NCBI GenBank assembly: GCA_030149965.1
Contig: JASLHB010000015.1
Location: forward strand, 1-44,764
Reading direction: 5' to 3'
DNA: 44,764 bases
DNA from: Wohlfahrtiimonas sp.
GTDB taxonomy: Bacteria; Pseudomonadota; Gammaproteobacteria; Cardiobacteriales; Wohlfahrtiimonadaceae
Below are positions 8,489 to 17,743 of this stretch, piece after piece (position 1 is the stretch's first letter; each line of letters starts with the position of its first letter). Both the position numbers and the translations under genes were made by a program. A model generated the notes under the pieces. The model did not search any database and was not told where the DNA came from. It saw only the letters and a program-made list of their open reading frames with translations.

Positions 8489-9280
8489 TTATATGATGCG
8501 ATCAATGTTATGCAATTGGCGATAGCGATCTGGTGTTGTGCCTGATAAAGCTTGAAACATTGCTATAAAACTTGAAGCAGAACGATAGCCGACTTTGAAA
8601 GCAATCTCTTCAATGGTTTCACCTTGTTCCAATAATGCAATGCCATGAATAAAACGTAAACGTTGGCACCATTCATTGAAACTCATGCCGAGTTCTTTTC
8701 GGAAATAACGAGCCAATGTTCGCTCTGTTGTGAAAACTTTTTCTGCCCATTCTTTGAGTGTTAAACGATTAGAAGGATCTTGCTCCAATGTTTTGATAAT
8801 GGGTTCAATGAACCTATGCTGAGAACTTGGTAAATATGTATGGCCAATCATTGCATCGTGCAGTTCATCAATGAGCACTAGAGATTTTCTAAAATCTTGT
8901 TCTGTGGTTAATGTGAGCATTTCTTTTTCAAAAAAAGCATCAATAATGCTGAGCGCAATATGACTGAGTTTTAATAATGATGGCGATTGAGATAATTTAG
9001 CCGCTTCGCGCGCACAAATATTGATGGAACGAAAGCGAGCAGGTTGATGATTAAAACAAGAGTGTTCATAGTTGGGTGGAATCCAAATGGCAAAACCTAA
9101 AGGTGCAATAAAACGCTCTTGCTCAATATCTAAAGTCACAACGCCATATTTAACGCAGATGATTTGTCCCCAAGTATGTTGATGATCTTGAAATTCACTG
9201 GCTTCATTGATGTCTTCATTCGCAAGTAGAATCAGCTGATCATTATGAAATGTTAGGTTTTGAAAGGCACGTTTTTTCAT
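8489..9280 (-). CDS. AraC-family transcriptional regulator with N-terminal cupin
   Basis: About 263 residues from the ATG at 9280; a TTG at 9307 would add nine. The N-terminal half (DHQHTWGQIICVKYGVVTLDIE) looks like a cupin sensor, and the C-terminal 90 residues hold the double helix-turn-helix of AraC proteins (LTLKEWAEKVFTTERTLARYFRKE, IEEIAFKVGYRSASSFIAMFQ). It is transcribed divergently from the EamA exporter gene starting at 9430, the usual arrangement for a regulator that controls its neighbouring exporter. It could also influence the YkvI-type gene just downstream. The inducer is unknown. Confidence 0.86.
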   Translation of the reverse strand: MKKRAFQNLTFHNDQLILLANEDINEASEFQDHQHTWGQIICVKYGVVTLDIEQERFIAPLGFAIWIPPNYEHSCFNHQPARFRSINICAREAAKLSQSPSLLKLSHIALSIIDAFFEKEMLTLTTEQDFRKSLVLIDELHDAMIGHTYLPSSQHRFIEPIIKTLEQDPSNRLTLKEWAEKVFTTERTLARYFRKELGMSFNEWCQRLRFIHGIALLEQGETIEEIAFKVGYRSASSFIAMFQALSGTTPDRYRQLHNIDRII

Positions 9281-9429
9281 TCTTAAGTGATTAACCTTGG
9301 GTGACAAAATGTCAGAATAGTGAATTCGAATGTCCGAATATCATTATATATTTAATATAAGACAATTTATACTAGCGCGTTGATGAGATCGATCTCATTT
9401 AATTAAGTTACAAATATTTAGGAGTACGA

Positions 9430-10347
9430 ATGAACTTTGTTGCAATGCTGTATCCATTGATGGCGGTATTGATTTGGGCGATGAATGCAGTTGTGAATAA
9501 ACTGTCAGCGGGTGTAATTGAGCCCGAAGCCATTTCATTTTATCGTTGGTTACTAGCATTTATTATTTTGACGCCATTTTGTTTGCGTCAATCCATTAAA
9601 AACTGGGCTGTGATTCGCCCATTGTTACCTAAATTTGCATTTTTAGGTTTTCTTGGCATGGCGTTGTATCAATGCTTAGCGTATTACGCAGCTTATACGA
9701 TTTCAGCGACAATGATTGGTATTTTTTTATCATTGATGCCATTATTAACAATCTTATTAAGCTTCATTATTCTGCGCTCACCATTAACGGTTGGTTTGGT
9801 GATTGGTAGTATTTTATCTTTCTCTGGTATTACTTGGTTAATCAGTGCAGGTAATCCTTCTGTCATTTTAGAAACAGGGATTGGTAAGGGAGAATTGATG
9901 ATGATCGTTGCCGCTTCGGCTTATGCGCTTTATGGCGTTTTAACGATGAAGTGGAAGATTCAAGTTTCTATTTGGCAATCGCTATACTGGCAAGTCATTT
10001 TTGGTGTGATTATTTTAACGCCGTTATTTATGATCACTAAAGATGTAGCGATTACCAGCAATAATGTGGGGCTGATTCTTTTTGCCGGGATACCAGCCTC
10101 CATTATTGCACCCTTCTTGTGGTTACTTGGTGTGGCTCGTTTAGGCGCGAGTAAAACATCGTTGTTTATGAACTTATCACCATTGCTGACAGCGATTATT
10201 TCAATTTTATTTTTGAACGAATCGTTGGAAACTTATCACATCGTTGGCGGTATTGTATCTTTGACAGGTGTGATTATCGCACAACGAGTAAACACAAAGA
10301 TTCAGTTCAGATCTCAACCTAAAATTAAGCCAGTTACTAAAGATTAA
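9430..10347 (+). CDS. EamA/DMT-family transporter
   Basis: A 305-residue inner-membrane protein with about ten transmembrane segments in two EamA repeats (PLMAVLIWAMNAVVNKLSAG at the start; the second begins near residue 155 with GELMMIVAASAYALYGVL). Members export amino acids, metabolites or toxic compounds; the substrate is not readable. A good ribosome-binding site (AGGAGT) supports the start. It is divergent from an AraC regulator and ends in a terminator at 10366. Confidence 0.88.
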   Translation: MNFVAMLYPLMAVLIWAMNAVVNKLSAGVIEPEAISFYRWLLAFIILTPFCLRQSIKNWAVIRPLLPKFAFLGFLGMALYQCLAYYAAYTISATMIGIFLSLMPLLTILLSFIILRSPLTVGLVIGSILSFSGITWLISAGNPSVILETGIGKGELMMIVAASAYALYGVLTMKWKIQVSIWQSLYWQVIFGVIILTPLFMITKDVAITSNNVGLILFAGIPASIIAPFLWLLGVARLGASKTSLFMNLSPLLTAIISILFLNESLETYHIVGGIVSLTGVIIAQRVNTKIQFRSQPKIKPVTKD

Positions 10348-10365
10348 CCTACCGTAATCTTTGGT

Positions 10366-10401
10366 AAAGCCATCATTGTTATGCAGTGATGGCTTTATTT
10401 T
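10366..10401 (+). terminator. Intrinsic terminator after the EamA gene
   Basis: AAAGCCATCA (10366-10375) pairs with TGATGGCTTT (10387-10396), followed by ATTTTTG. Confidence 0.85.
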
Positions 10402-10531
10402 TGTCAGTAAATAACTGAAAATATTATGACAAAATAATATTGAAAATATATTTCGCTTTAGGGATTGAACTTACCAAAGATATATAGCTATGATGAAGGT
10501 TCGATCAAAATAAGTATAGGAAAAGAGATTT

Positions 10532-11857
10532 ATGTCAGTAAGTATGAGTCAAGAGGCTACCAATGCCTCCTCTGCACGACCATTGAATAAAGAAGATTAT
10601 AAAACATTAGGCTTATCTTCTTTGGGCGGCACATTAGAATTTTATGATTTTGTAATTTATGCATTATACATTGAGATGGTTGTGAAAGCACTATTTCTGC
10701 CAGCGAACCTACAAGGCACGGTTTGGGGTGATGTTTATGCATGGGGCGGATTTGCAGCAGGTTACATTGCTCGTCCGATCGGCGGTATTATTATGGCTCA
10801 CTTTGGTGACATTATGGGCCGTAAAAAAATGTTTACGTTGAGCGTTGCTATGATGGCATTGCCAACATTTGTGATTGGTATTATGCCAACGTATGAATCT
10901 ATTGGTTTATTGGCACCAATTTTATTGATTGTTATGCGTATGTTCCAAGGCGCTGCAATCGGTGGGGAAATGCCAGGAGCTTGGGTATTCATCGCAGAAC
11001 ATACACCAAAAAACCGTTATGGTTTAGGTATTGGCGTATTAACAAGCGGTATCACAGGCGGTATTTTATTAGGTTTCCTAGTCTCTATCTTGATCGATCT
11101 GACTTTTACAAGAGAAGAAATTCTTAATTACGCTTGGAGAATTCCTTTCATTGCAGGCGGTTTATTCGGTGTGATCTCTGTTTATCTACGCCGTTATTTA
11201 TCTGAAACACCAATCTTCCAAGAAATGGCTGAACGCAAAGAATTATCAAAAGAAATTCCAGTTGTAACAGTGATGAAAAAGCACAAATGGGCATGCGTGA
11301 TTGTCGCATTGATGACATGGACATTATCGACAACCGTTATGGTGGCAATCTTAATGACGCCAGTGAAAATCTTGGGTGGAATGTATCAGTTATCATCCAT
11401 TGATGCACGTGTGACAGGTTCTATCATGGCGTTGATGTTGACACTTGGTTGTGTGTTATTTGGCTGGATGGAAGATGTGTTAAAAACGCGTTTAACATCA
11501 TTAATTGCTTGGGGCGGCTTGGCGATTACAGCATTTATGTTCTATTCGTTATTAACAACATCACCAAGTATTGAGATGATTTATGCAGGTGCTGCAGCGA
11601 TGGGATTATTTACTGGGGCAATTGCAATTACACCAATCATTGCAACAAGAGCATTCCCCGCGAAAATTCGTTATTCAGGTTTATCATTCTCTTATAACTT
11701 AGCTTACGCAGCATTCAGCGCGATCACGCCAGCATTAACGATTTGGTTATTGAGCAAAACACCATTGGGCGCAGCTTGGTACATCGGCGGTGTTGCTATT
11801 TTAGCGATCATTGTTGCTTGTATTCCATTGTCATACAAAGGCTATCCTGAATCTTAA
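10532..11857 (+). CDS. MFS transporter, metabolite:H+ symporter (MHS) family
   Basis: A 441-residue protein with twelve predicted membrane segments. The N-terminal GGTLEFYDFVIYA, the loop GDIMGRKKMF after segment 2 and RMFQGAAIGGEMPGAWVFIAEH are hallmarks of the MHS group (ProP, KgtP, ShiA and citrate carriers). It imports a small organic acid or zwitterion with protons; which one cannot be told. Ribosome-binding site AGGAAAAGAG. The carbamate kinase gene follows on the same strand after a 135-base AT-rich gap without a clear terminator, so co-transcription is possible. Confidence 0.87.
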   Translation: MSVSMSQEATNASSARPLNKEDYKTLGLSSLGGTLEFYDFVIYALYIEMVVKALFLPANLQGTVWGDVYAWGGFAAGYIARPIGGIIMAHFGDIMGRKKMFTLSVAMMALPTFVIGIMPTYESIGLLAPILLIVMRMFQGAAIGGEMPGAWVFIAEHTPKNRYGLGIGVLTSGITGGILLGFLVSILIDLTFTREEILNYAWRIPFIAGGLFGVISVYLRRYLSETPIFQEMAERKELSKEIPVVTVMKKHKWACVIVALMTWTLSTTVMVAILMTPVKILGGMYQLSSIDARVTGSIMALMLTLGCVLFGWMEDVLKTRLTSLIAWGGLAITAFMFYSLLTTSPSIEMIYAGAAAMGLFTGAIAITPIIATRAFPAKIRYSGLSFSYNLAYAAFSAITPALTIWLLSKTPLGAAWYIGGVAILAIIVACIPLSYKGYPES

Positions 11858-11992
11858 AATGATTAGATGAGAATAACAAATAATTATTTTTATTAACTAA
11901 TAATAATTAACTTAATTATTTTAATAAACATATTGTTTGTTATTTCTCATAGATACTGCCATGATTAGCTCATTGAAATAAGAGAAAAATAT

Positions 11993-12949
11993 ATGAGTGA
12001 GCAGAAAAAAATGCCAGTGATGGTACTGGCAATTGGTGGTAATGCATTAATAGAAGATAATCATCATGTTGATATAGATTCTCAGCGCATCGTAGCAGCA
12101 AAACTGGCTGTGGATGTTGTTAATTTAATCGAAGCAGGTTGGCGCGTTGTATTAACACATGGCAATGGTCCTCATGTTGGTATTCATTTAGTTCATGATG
12201 CAGCCGTTAAAGAATTTCCCTTATCGCCTTTAGATCATCATGGTGCTGCAACTCAAGGACAAATTGGCTATTTATTGCAATCAGCCATTGGGAATGAATT
12301 ATTAAAGCGTGGCATTAATATGCCTGTTGTATCTGTTGTGACTCAAGTGGAAGTGGATGCGACAGATTCGGCATTTTTAAATCCTAATAAGCCCGTTGGC
12401 ATATTTATGGAGGAAATGGATGCTAAAGCTAAAGCTGCTAAAGAAGGTTGGAAAGTAGTGGAAGATTCAGGTCGAGGTTGGCGCCGAGTTGTGCCTTCAC
12501 CAACACCGAAGAAAATTATTGAATTAGATATTATTAAGCAACTTGTGAATTCAGGTGCTTTAGTGATTGCTTGTGGCGGCGGTGGAATTCCCGTTAAACG
12601 TAATGCGGATAATACTTTAACAGGCGCTGAAGCTGTGATTGATAAAGATAGAGTATCGTCTTTATTAGCAGCAGATTTAAACGCTGATGTATATTTAATT
12701 CCAACTGGCGTTGAACAGATCGCTGTGAACTTTGGTCAACCTAATCAAGAATGGTTATCTGAATTATCCGTGGCAGATGCTGAAAAGTATAAAGCGGAAG
12801 GGCAGTTTCCTGCTGGCAGTATGTTGCCAAAGGTAGAATCTTTATTGGATTACATTGCAGCTTGTCCACATGGCATTGGTATTGTTACTAAGTTGGATAC
12901 AATGGCTGATGCACTGAAAGGTACTAAAGGTACAAGAATCTATCAATAA
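11993..12949 (+). CDS. arcC: Carbamate kinase
   Basis: Transfers phosphate between carbamoyl phosphate and ADP, yielding ATP, CO2 and ammonia; cytoplasmic. The 318-residue length is normal for the family. Visible motifs are AIGGNALIE near residue 15, THGNGPHVG near 55 and CGGGGIPV with the following VIDKDR segment. The usual partners of the arginine deiminase pathway (arcA, arcB, arcD) are absent here; instead it sits between an MHS transporter and an Ord-type dehydrogenase. It ends in a strong terminator. The family assignment is firm; the pathway is inferred and could be citrulline, allantoin-type or agmatine breakdown. Confidence 0.92.
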   Translation: MSEQKKMPVMVLAIGGNALIEDNHHVDIDSQRIVAAKLAVDVVNLIEAGWRVVLTHGNGPHVGIHLVHDAAVKEFPLSPLDHHGAATQGQIGYLLQSAIGNELLKRGINMPVVSVVTQVEVDATDSAFLNPNKPVGIFMEEMDAKAKAAKEGWKVVEDSGRGWRRVVPSPTPKKIIELDIIKQLVNSGALVIACGGGGIPVKRNADNTLTGAEAVIDKDRVSSLLAADLNADVYLIPTGVEQIAVNFGQPNQEWLSELSVADAEKYKAEGQFPAGSMLPKVESLLDYIAACPHGIGIVTKLDTMADALKGTKGTRIYQ

Positions 12950-12967
12950 TGAATCAATGAATGTGAT

Positions 12968-12992
12968 AAAAGGGCAGGCAACTGCCTTTTTT
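12968..12992 (+). terminator. Intrinsic terminator after carbamate kinase gene
   Basis: AAAGGGCAG pairs with CTGCCTTTT around a GCAA tetraloop (12978-12981), followed by T residues. Confidence 0.9.
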
Positions 12993-13085
12993 GTTACCAT
13001 GCAGATAAGTTTCACCAATATGTGTCACAAGATAGTTATATTAATCGGGTTTTAAGGCAATTTCACTATAAATTAGGAGCTTACT

Positions 13086-14108
13086 ATGAAAATTCGTGTT
13101 GTTCAGTATGGTTGTGGAAAGATGGCTGAAGTGATGTTGCGTTACTTACGTGATCACGGTGCTGAAATTGTTGGGGCGATTGATAATAAGCCAGAACTAC
13201 AAGGCATGGATATTGGTGATTTCGCAAATTTTGGCCATAAAACGGGCGTCAAAATTGATAATAATGCACAACGTGTTTTTGATTCTTGTGATGCAGATAT
13301 CGCGATTGTGACAGTATTCAGCTACATGCCAGAAATGTATCCTTTCTTTGAACTCTGTGCGAAAAATGGCGTGAGTGTAATCACTATTTGTGAAGAAGCA
13401 ATTTATCCTTGGAATACGTCGCCTGCAGAAACAAATCGATTGGATCGTTTGGCTAAAGAGCATGGAATAACAATTACTGGTTCGGGCATGCAGGATTTGT
13501 ATTGGATCAATATGCCATATTTAGTTGCTGGTGGCGTGAATAAGATCACAAGAATGGAAGGCGTTGCAAGTTATAACGTTGATCATTATGGAATGGCTTT
13601 GGCAAAAGCACATGGCGTTGGCTTATCCGCAGCACAATTTGATAAAGAGATTGCATCTGCTGAAAGTTTTCCATCTTATATGTGGAATGCTGCTGAATCT
13701 CTCTGTGCAAAAATGCGTTGGACAATTGCAAATATCAGCCAAAAGAGCGTGCCAATTATTTTAGATAAAGATATTTATTCAGAAACAATGGGTGAAACAA
13801 TCAAGGCAGGTTTTGCAACAGGCATGAGCGCTGTGACAACGATCCAAACTCACCAAGGGATTGAGCTTGTGGTGCAATGTGTTGGGAATGTTTATGATGA
13901 AGGTGATGGCGATCGCTGTGATTGGAAAATCATTGGTGAGCCTGATGTAACTTTCTCTGTTCAAAAGCCAGATACAGTCGCACATACTTGCGCAACGGCT
14001 GTGAATCGTATTCCTTCTGTATTGAATGCACCAGCAGGATTCATCACTGTGGATAAATTGGAAGAAGTGGGTTACATGACTTATCCAATGGAGTTTTATG
14101 TCGATTAA
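13086..14108 (+). CDS. NAD(P)-dependent amine dehydrogenase, 2,4-diaminopentanoate dehydrogenase (Ord)-like
   Basis: A 340-residue protein with an N-terminal Rossmann fold (VVQYGCGKMAEVMLRYL) and overall resemblance to dihydrodipicolinate reductase-like dehydrogenases. In anaerobes the same length and layout is found in Ord, which deaminates 2,4-diaminopentanoate during oxidative ornithine breakdown. The partner genes of that pathway (ornithine aminomutase oraSE, thiolase ortAB, racemase) are not in this window, so the true substrate here may be another diamino acid. AGGAG ribosome-binding site at good spacing. It is flanked by terminators on both sides, hence a single-gene unit, and lies between carbamate kinase and the lysine/pipecolate genes. 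The family call is moderate; the substrate is open. Confidence 0.7.
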   Translation: MKIRVVQYGCGKMAEVMLRYLRDHGAEIVGAIDNKPELQGMDIGDFANFGHKTGVKIDNNAQRVFDSCDADIAIVTVFSYMPEMYPFFELCAKNGVSVITICEEAIYPWNTSPAETNRLDRLAKEHGITITGSGMQDLYWINMPYLVAGGVNKITRMEGVASYNVDHYGMALAKAHGVGLSAAQFDKEIASAESFPSYMWNAAESLCAKMRWTIANISQKSVPIILDKDIYSETMGETIKAGFATGMSAVTTIQTHQGIELVVQCVGNVYDEGDGDRCDWKIIGEPDVTFSVQKPDTVAHTCATAVNRIPSVLNAPAGFITVDKLEEVGYMTYPMEFYVD

Positions 14109-14136
14109 TTTTATATGAATTTAGACAAATTTAAGG

Positions 14137-14161
14137 AAGCGGTGGGAGCACCGCTTTTTTT
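14137..14161 (+). terminator. Intrinsic terminator after the Ord-like gene
   Basis: AAGCGGTG (14137-14144) pairs with CACCGCTT (14149-14156) around GGAG, followed by seven T. Confidence 0.92.
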
Positions 14162-14269
14162 ATGGGGTTGCGTGTGATATACATGTTTCATGCAAAAGCA
14201 TTCATTTGTTAGATTTATGTAACAAAATAGATAAAAAATATCCAGCAATGGAAAAGAGGAATGGAGAAA

Positions 14270-15187
14270 ATGAGTCGTTTATATTTACCAACAACGCATA
14301 CAATGCGATGTTTCCAAGTCTCGGCGAAACACTTAAGTTTTACTTTGGCAGCAGCTGAATTGAATTTGACGCAAAGTGCCATCAGTAAACAGGTTGCTTT
14401 ATTAGAAAGTAGTTTACAAGTTCAGTTATTTGTACGTAATCGACAGAAGTTAGAATTGTCTCCTGCAGGGAGCACGTATCTTTCTCATGTGAACGCAATT
14501 TTACGAAGAATTGAAGAAACTTCTAAAGAGATGCTGTCTTATGGAGTATTTGAAGATGTTATTCGCATTGCATCGCATCCATCATTGTGTTCAGCGTGGT
14601 TAGTGAAAGCTTTGAAAGGTTTTACTGCACATTATGGCAATGTTCAATTATCTTTTTACGAGCAAATGATGCCGTATGAACCGATTGAAGTGGATGTAGA
14701 TGTATCATTTATTTATGGATTCGGTGGTTGGCATGGCATGGATGCTGTAGAGCTTTTCGATGAAGAAATGATTCCAGTGTGTCATCCAGATGTTTTAGAA
14801 AGAAACAAAGGCAATCCTGAAATTGATATTTACTTTAACACGCGATTAATTGAATGTCGTTCTCGATTGAATACTTGGGATCAGTTTTTTGAGCGCTTTA
14901 ATCAAATTTATCCGGATGGCTATCGTTCATTATTATTCGAACGTTGGACATCTTGTATCAGTGCAGCAAAAACAGGTTGCGGTCTAGCCTTGGTGCCAAA
15001 AATACTTGTTGAATCAGACTTACAAAATGGCTGTTTAGTACCAGCATCATCACATCGTTTAACAGGCGTAGGCTCTTATTATATGGCTTATCTTAAAAGT
15101 CATGCAGCGGAGCCTAAAGTTAAAATTGTTCGAGACTGGATTTTGAATTATTTAGGCAAAGATCCGAGTGATATTATTACAGAGTAA
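14270..15187 (+). CDS. LysR-family transcriptional regulator (GcvA-like)
   Basis: About 305 residues. The N-terminal winged helix-turn-helix (FQVSAKHLSFTLAAAELNLT, then AISKQVALLE) is typical of GcvA-type LysR regulators, followed by the two-lobed effector-binding domain. ATG 14270 is preferred because AGAGGA at 14254-14259 is suitably spaced; ATG 14261 lies only one base from it. It converges on the amaA-like gene. A LysR protein next to amaA/dpkA/amaB genes suggests that it senses lysine, pipecolate or aminoadipate and controls that cluster; this is inference. Confidence 0.85.
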   Translation: MSRLYLPTTHTMRCFQVSAKHLSFTLAAAELNLTQSAISKQVALLESSLQVQLFVRNRQKLELSPAGSTYLSHVNAILRRIEETSKEMLSYGVFEDVIRIASHPSLCSAWLVKALKGFTAHYGNVQLSFYEQMMPYEPIEVDVDVSFIYGFGGWHGMDAVELFDEEMIPVCHPDVLERNKGNPEIDIYFNTRLIECRSRLNTWDQFFERFNQIYPDGYRSLLFERWTSCISAAKTGCGLALVPKILVESDLQNGCLVPASSHRLTGVGSYYMAYLKSHAAEPKVKIVRDWILNYLGKDPSDIITE

Positions 15188-15220
15188 TTTTATACAATAT
15201 TTTATAGTTTAATTGTATTG

Positions 15221-15243
15221 TTTCCTCGCCTATAGCGAGGAAA
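15221..15243. terminator. Hairpin between convergent LysR and amaA-like genes
   Basis: TTTCCTCGC (15221-15229) pairs with GCGAGGAAA (15235-15243) around CTATA. No long T run follows on either strand, so it is a plausible but weak bidirectional terminator. Confidence 0.6.
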
Positions 15244-15263
15244 CGAATCATTGACATTTCAAG

Positions 15264-16574
15264 TTAACGAATGACTTTTAAGCATTGACCCAAGTGGTAC
15301 ATCGTAAATCCTGATTCAATGAATAATGATTTCATTTGTGAATAATTACATTTAGATTGATCCACAGCAGAGAAGAATGGCAATGGAATTGGAGCCATTT
15401 CTTGATCAGTTAAATGATCCGCAAATAATTTGCCAATCAATGTACCTGTCGTAATGCCACGGCCGTTATAACCAATTGCAGCGATCAAACCAGGTGCTGG
15501 TTCAAACACTTTTGGTGTATGGTTATCCGTAAAACCAATGCGACCACACCAACTGTATTGCCAATTCATTTTAGTACCCAATTGTGGGAAGTAATGTTGT
15601 TGAATACGATCAGCCCAAGTTTTAAGGTACCAATCAGGTTTGTTGATTGCACGTCCCATGCTACCTAAAACTAAGCGCCCATCTTTATCTAAGCGAATAC
15701 TACTCAATACTAATCGTGTATCCCAAGAGCCTTGTTTGTAAGGTAAAACAGAAGCACCAGCTTCGCCCATTGGTTCAGAGGCTACTTGATAATAATAGCC
15801 GCTGTAAATTGATTTGCGATATTCTGATAAATCACCTTCTGCATAAGCATTCGTTGCGATGATAACTTTTTCTGCGCGAACAGTATGTCCCAATGCTGTT
15901 ACTGCCCATTCGCCTGGTTTATCACAATTCACGGAAGCAACTGGTGAATTCTCAAAGATTTTCACGCCTAATTTAGCAGCAGTTTTTGCTAAGCCTGTTG
16001 CATAAGCAAAAGGATTTACTGTACCTGCACGGTGATCCAATAAGGCTGCAGGAATTTTTTTACTGCCAGCATATTCTTCCATGCGAGAACCTGTCAATAA
16101 TTCAACAGGTGCACCGCGGCGTGTTAATTGCTCATAGCGATCTTGTAAATCAGGCACACCTTTTTCGCTGTGTGCCATGTGTAATGTACCTACTTCTTGC
16201 TGTTGTGCATCAATGCCATATTTATTAATGATGGAGAAAACTAATTTAGGTGCATCACCCAAGGCAGCTACTAAATTTTCGCCCATGTCTTTGCCTAAAA
16301 TATCCACCATGAAATCAGGTTTATTCCAAGTGCCTGCATTTACTAAACCAACGTTACGACCACTACCGCCGTAAGCAACATGTTGTGCTTCTAAAATCAC
16401 TACAGATTTACCATGCTCAGCCAAATGAATCGCTGCTGATAATCCTGTAAAACCTGCGCCAATGATGCATACATCTGCTGTTTCATTATTTTGAAGTGGT
16501 TTGAAAGAAACTTTATCTTCAACTAATGTATGCCATAAGTTTTCATATTTAAATGCGTGTTGAGAAGTTGTCAT
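15264..16574 (-). CDS. amaA: FAD-dependent L-pipecolate oxidase (AmaA-type)
   Basis: A 436-residue DAO-family flavoprotein. The dinucleotide-binding motif CIIGAGFTGLSAA (GxGxxG at 39-44) is followed by LEAQHVAYGGSGRNVGLVNAG, a segment characteristic of pipecolate oxidases; PuuB-type enzymes have SGRNGGQ instead. It would oxidise L-pipecolate to piperideine-6-carboxylate, which opens to aminoadipate semialdehyde. The gene begins four bases after the dpkA stop codon, so the two are translated from one message, with amaB upstream. The alternative, a glutamylputrescine oxidase or other secondary-amine oxidase, is less likely given the neighbours. Confidence 0.78.
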   Translation of the reverse strand: MTTSQHAFKYENLWHTLVEDKVSFKPLQNNETADVCIIGAGFTGLSAAIHLAEHGKSVVILEAQHVAYGGSGRNVGLVNAGTWNKPDFMVDILGKDMGENLVAALGDAPKLVFSIINKYGIDAQQQEVGTLHMAHSEKGVPDLQDRYEQLTRRGAPVELLTGSRMEEYAGSKKIPAALLDHRAGTVNPFAYATGLAKTAAKLGVKIFENSPVASVNCDKPGEWAVTALGHTVRAEKVIIATNAYAEGDLSEYRKSIYSGYYYQVASEPMGEAGASVLPYKQGSWDTRLVLSSIRLDKDGRLVLGSMGRAINKPDWYLKTWADRIQQHYFPQLGTKMNWQYSWCGRIGFTDNHTPKVFEPAPGLIAAIGYNGRGITTGTLIGKLFADHLTDQEMAPIPLPFFSAVDQSKCNYSQMKSLFIESGFTMYHLGQCLKVIR

Positions 16575-16578
16575 GCTC

Positions 16579-17589
16579 TTAATTCCTAATCAATGTTTTG
16601 AGATTTTCAATCAATGTGTCATCAATGTTGACCATGCCTTTTTGTTTATTTTGATCGCGTGCTTCAAAGCGACGTTCTGAAGGCAAGCGGACACCTGCTT
16701 GGCTGAATTGATTGAGATAATCTTCTGCGCGTTGTGCTGCGCTTTGTCTGTCTGTGCCTAAAATAATTTCAGGGTCGATTGCGATAATAATTTCACCACC
16801 ATAAGGTAAAGCTGCGCCATCTTTTGCTGCTTTTTGTGATTCTTGACTAGTGAGATCATTAATCAAAGGGCCAGCCATGAGCTCAATCATGGTAGAAATA
16901 GCAGTACCTTTGTGTCCACCAAAAGCGAGCATTGCACCTTTCAATGCTTCATTAGGATCATTGGTTGGATTGCCATCGGCATCAATCGCGACATCATTTG
17001 GTAACTGCGTATTATTTCTTGCGTGTAACTGGATCTCACCACGTGCTGTTGCACTTGTTGCAAAATCAAAAATATATGGTCGTTCAGTGTTGGCGCGCGG
17101 CCAAGCAAATGCAAATGGATTAGTGCCCAATAAAGGCATTGTCCCACCATGTGGTGCAACCCAAGCATGACTTGTTGTCATTGCTAAGCCCACTAAATTA
17201 TGTTTAGTGATTTCTTCTAATTCTACCCACAGAGCAGAAAAATGAATGCAGTGATTCACTGCTAGCAGTGCGATACCAAATTCTTTTGCTCGTTCAATCA
17301 ATAATGGCATGCCAATTTGGTGGCCATATTGTGCTGCTGTCATTTGACAATCAACGCGGATGACTGCGCCTTTATTTTGAGTGATTTGAGGGATTGCAGT
17401 TGGATTCAACATCCCTTTATCTAAATTTTTGATCAACTCTAATAAACGCCAAACACCATGTGAATGACATTCTGAAATTTGTGCAGTGATTAGGTTTTGA
17501 GTAATCGCATCACGTTGAGGCATTGAAAAACCTCTGCTATCTAAAATTTTCTCAACAAGTTCCTGAAGTTGATTAATAGAGATTTGCAT
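16579..17589 (-). CDS. dpkA: Delta1-piperideine-2-carboxylate reductase (DpkA-type, Ldh_2 family)
   Basis: NAD(P)H-dependent reductase of the malate/L-lactate dehydrogenase 2 family. It reduces the cyclic imine formed from lysine to L-pipecolate. The start at 17589 has a near-perfect ribosome-binding site (AGGAGGAGAGA directly upstream) and gives 336 residues; the in-frame codon at 17622 is not needed. Family landmarks: SHGVWRLLELIKNLDKG, the His-containing NHCIHFSALW, SHAWVAPHGG and GTNPFAFAWPR, which fit DpkA better than malate or ureidoglycolate dehydrogenases. It is the middle gene of amaB-dpkA-amaA. Confidence 0.82.
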   Translation of the reverse strand: MQISINQLQELVEKILDSRGFSMPQRDAITQNLITAQISECHSHGVWRLLELIKNLDKGMLNPTAIPQITQNKGAVIRVDCQMTAAQYGHQIGMPLLIERAKEFGIALLAVNHCIHFSALWVELEEITKHNLVGLAMTTSHAWVAPHGGTMPLLGTNPFAFAWPRANTERPYIFDFATSATARGEIQLHARNNTQLPNDVAIDADGNPTNDPNEALKGAMLAFGGHKGTAISTMIELMAGPLINDLTSQESQKAAKDGAALPYGGEIIIAIDPEIILGTDRQSAAQRAEDYLNQFSQAGVRLPSERRFEARDQNKQKGMVNIDDTLIENLKTLIRN

Positions 17590-17687
17590 TCTCTCCTCCT
17601 GATGGATGTGTTGAGCATCCAATGATTTCCTCGGTAGTGTCTTGGTTTTTTTGGCTATTGATATAGCTCTTTAATAGATGGTCAGAT

Positions 17688-17727
17688 CTGCGAAGAGCTT
17701 TGCATGGGGAATGCTCACTCTTCGCAG
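17688..17727 (-). other. Strong intercistronic hairpin between amaB and dpkA
   Basis: CTGCGAAGAG (17688-17697) pairs perfectly with CTCTTCGCAG (17718-17727), enclosing a second small stem GCAT/ATGC (17702-17705 with 17711-17714). On the minus strand it lies 16 bases after the amaB stop and is not followed by a T run, so it looks more like an RNA stability or processing element (or partial attenuator) than a full terminator. Confidence 0.65.
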
Positions 17728-17743
17728 TCTGTGAAGCTTTACA

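Noticed and set aside
11858..11992. AT-rich stretch between the MHS transporter and carbamate kinase, examined for an ArgR box or FNR site
   Set aside because: No dyad close to either consensus; only short A/T repeats.
16850..17170. 106-codon frame antisense to dpkA
   Set aside because: Overlaps the conserved core of the reductase with no start signals of its own.
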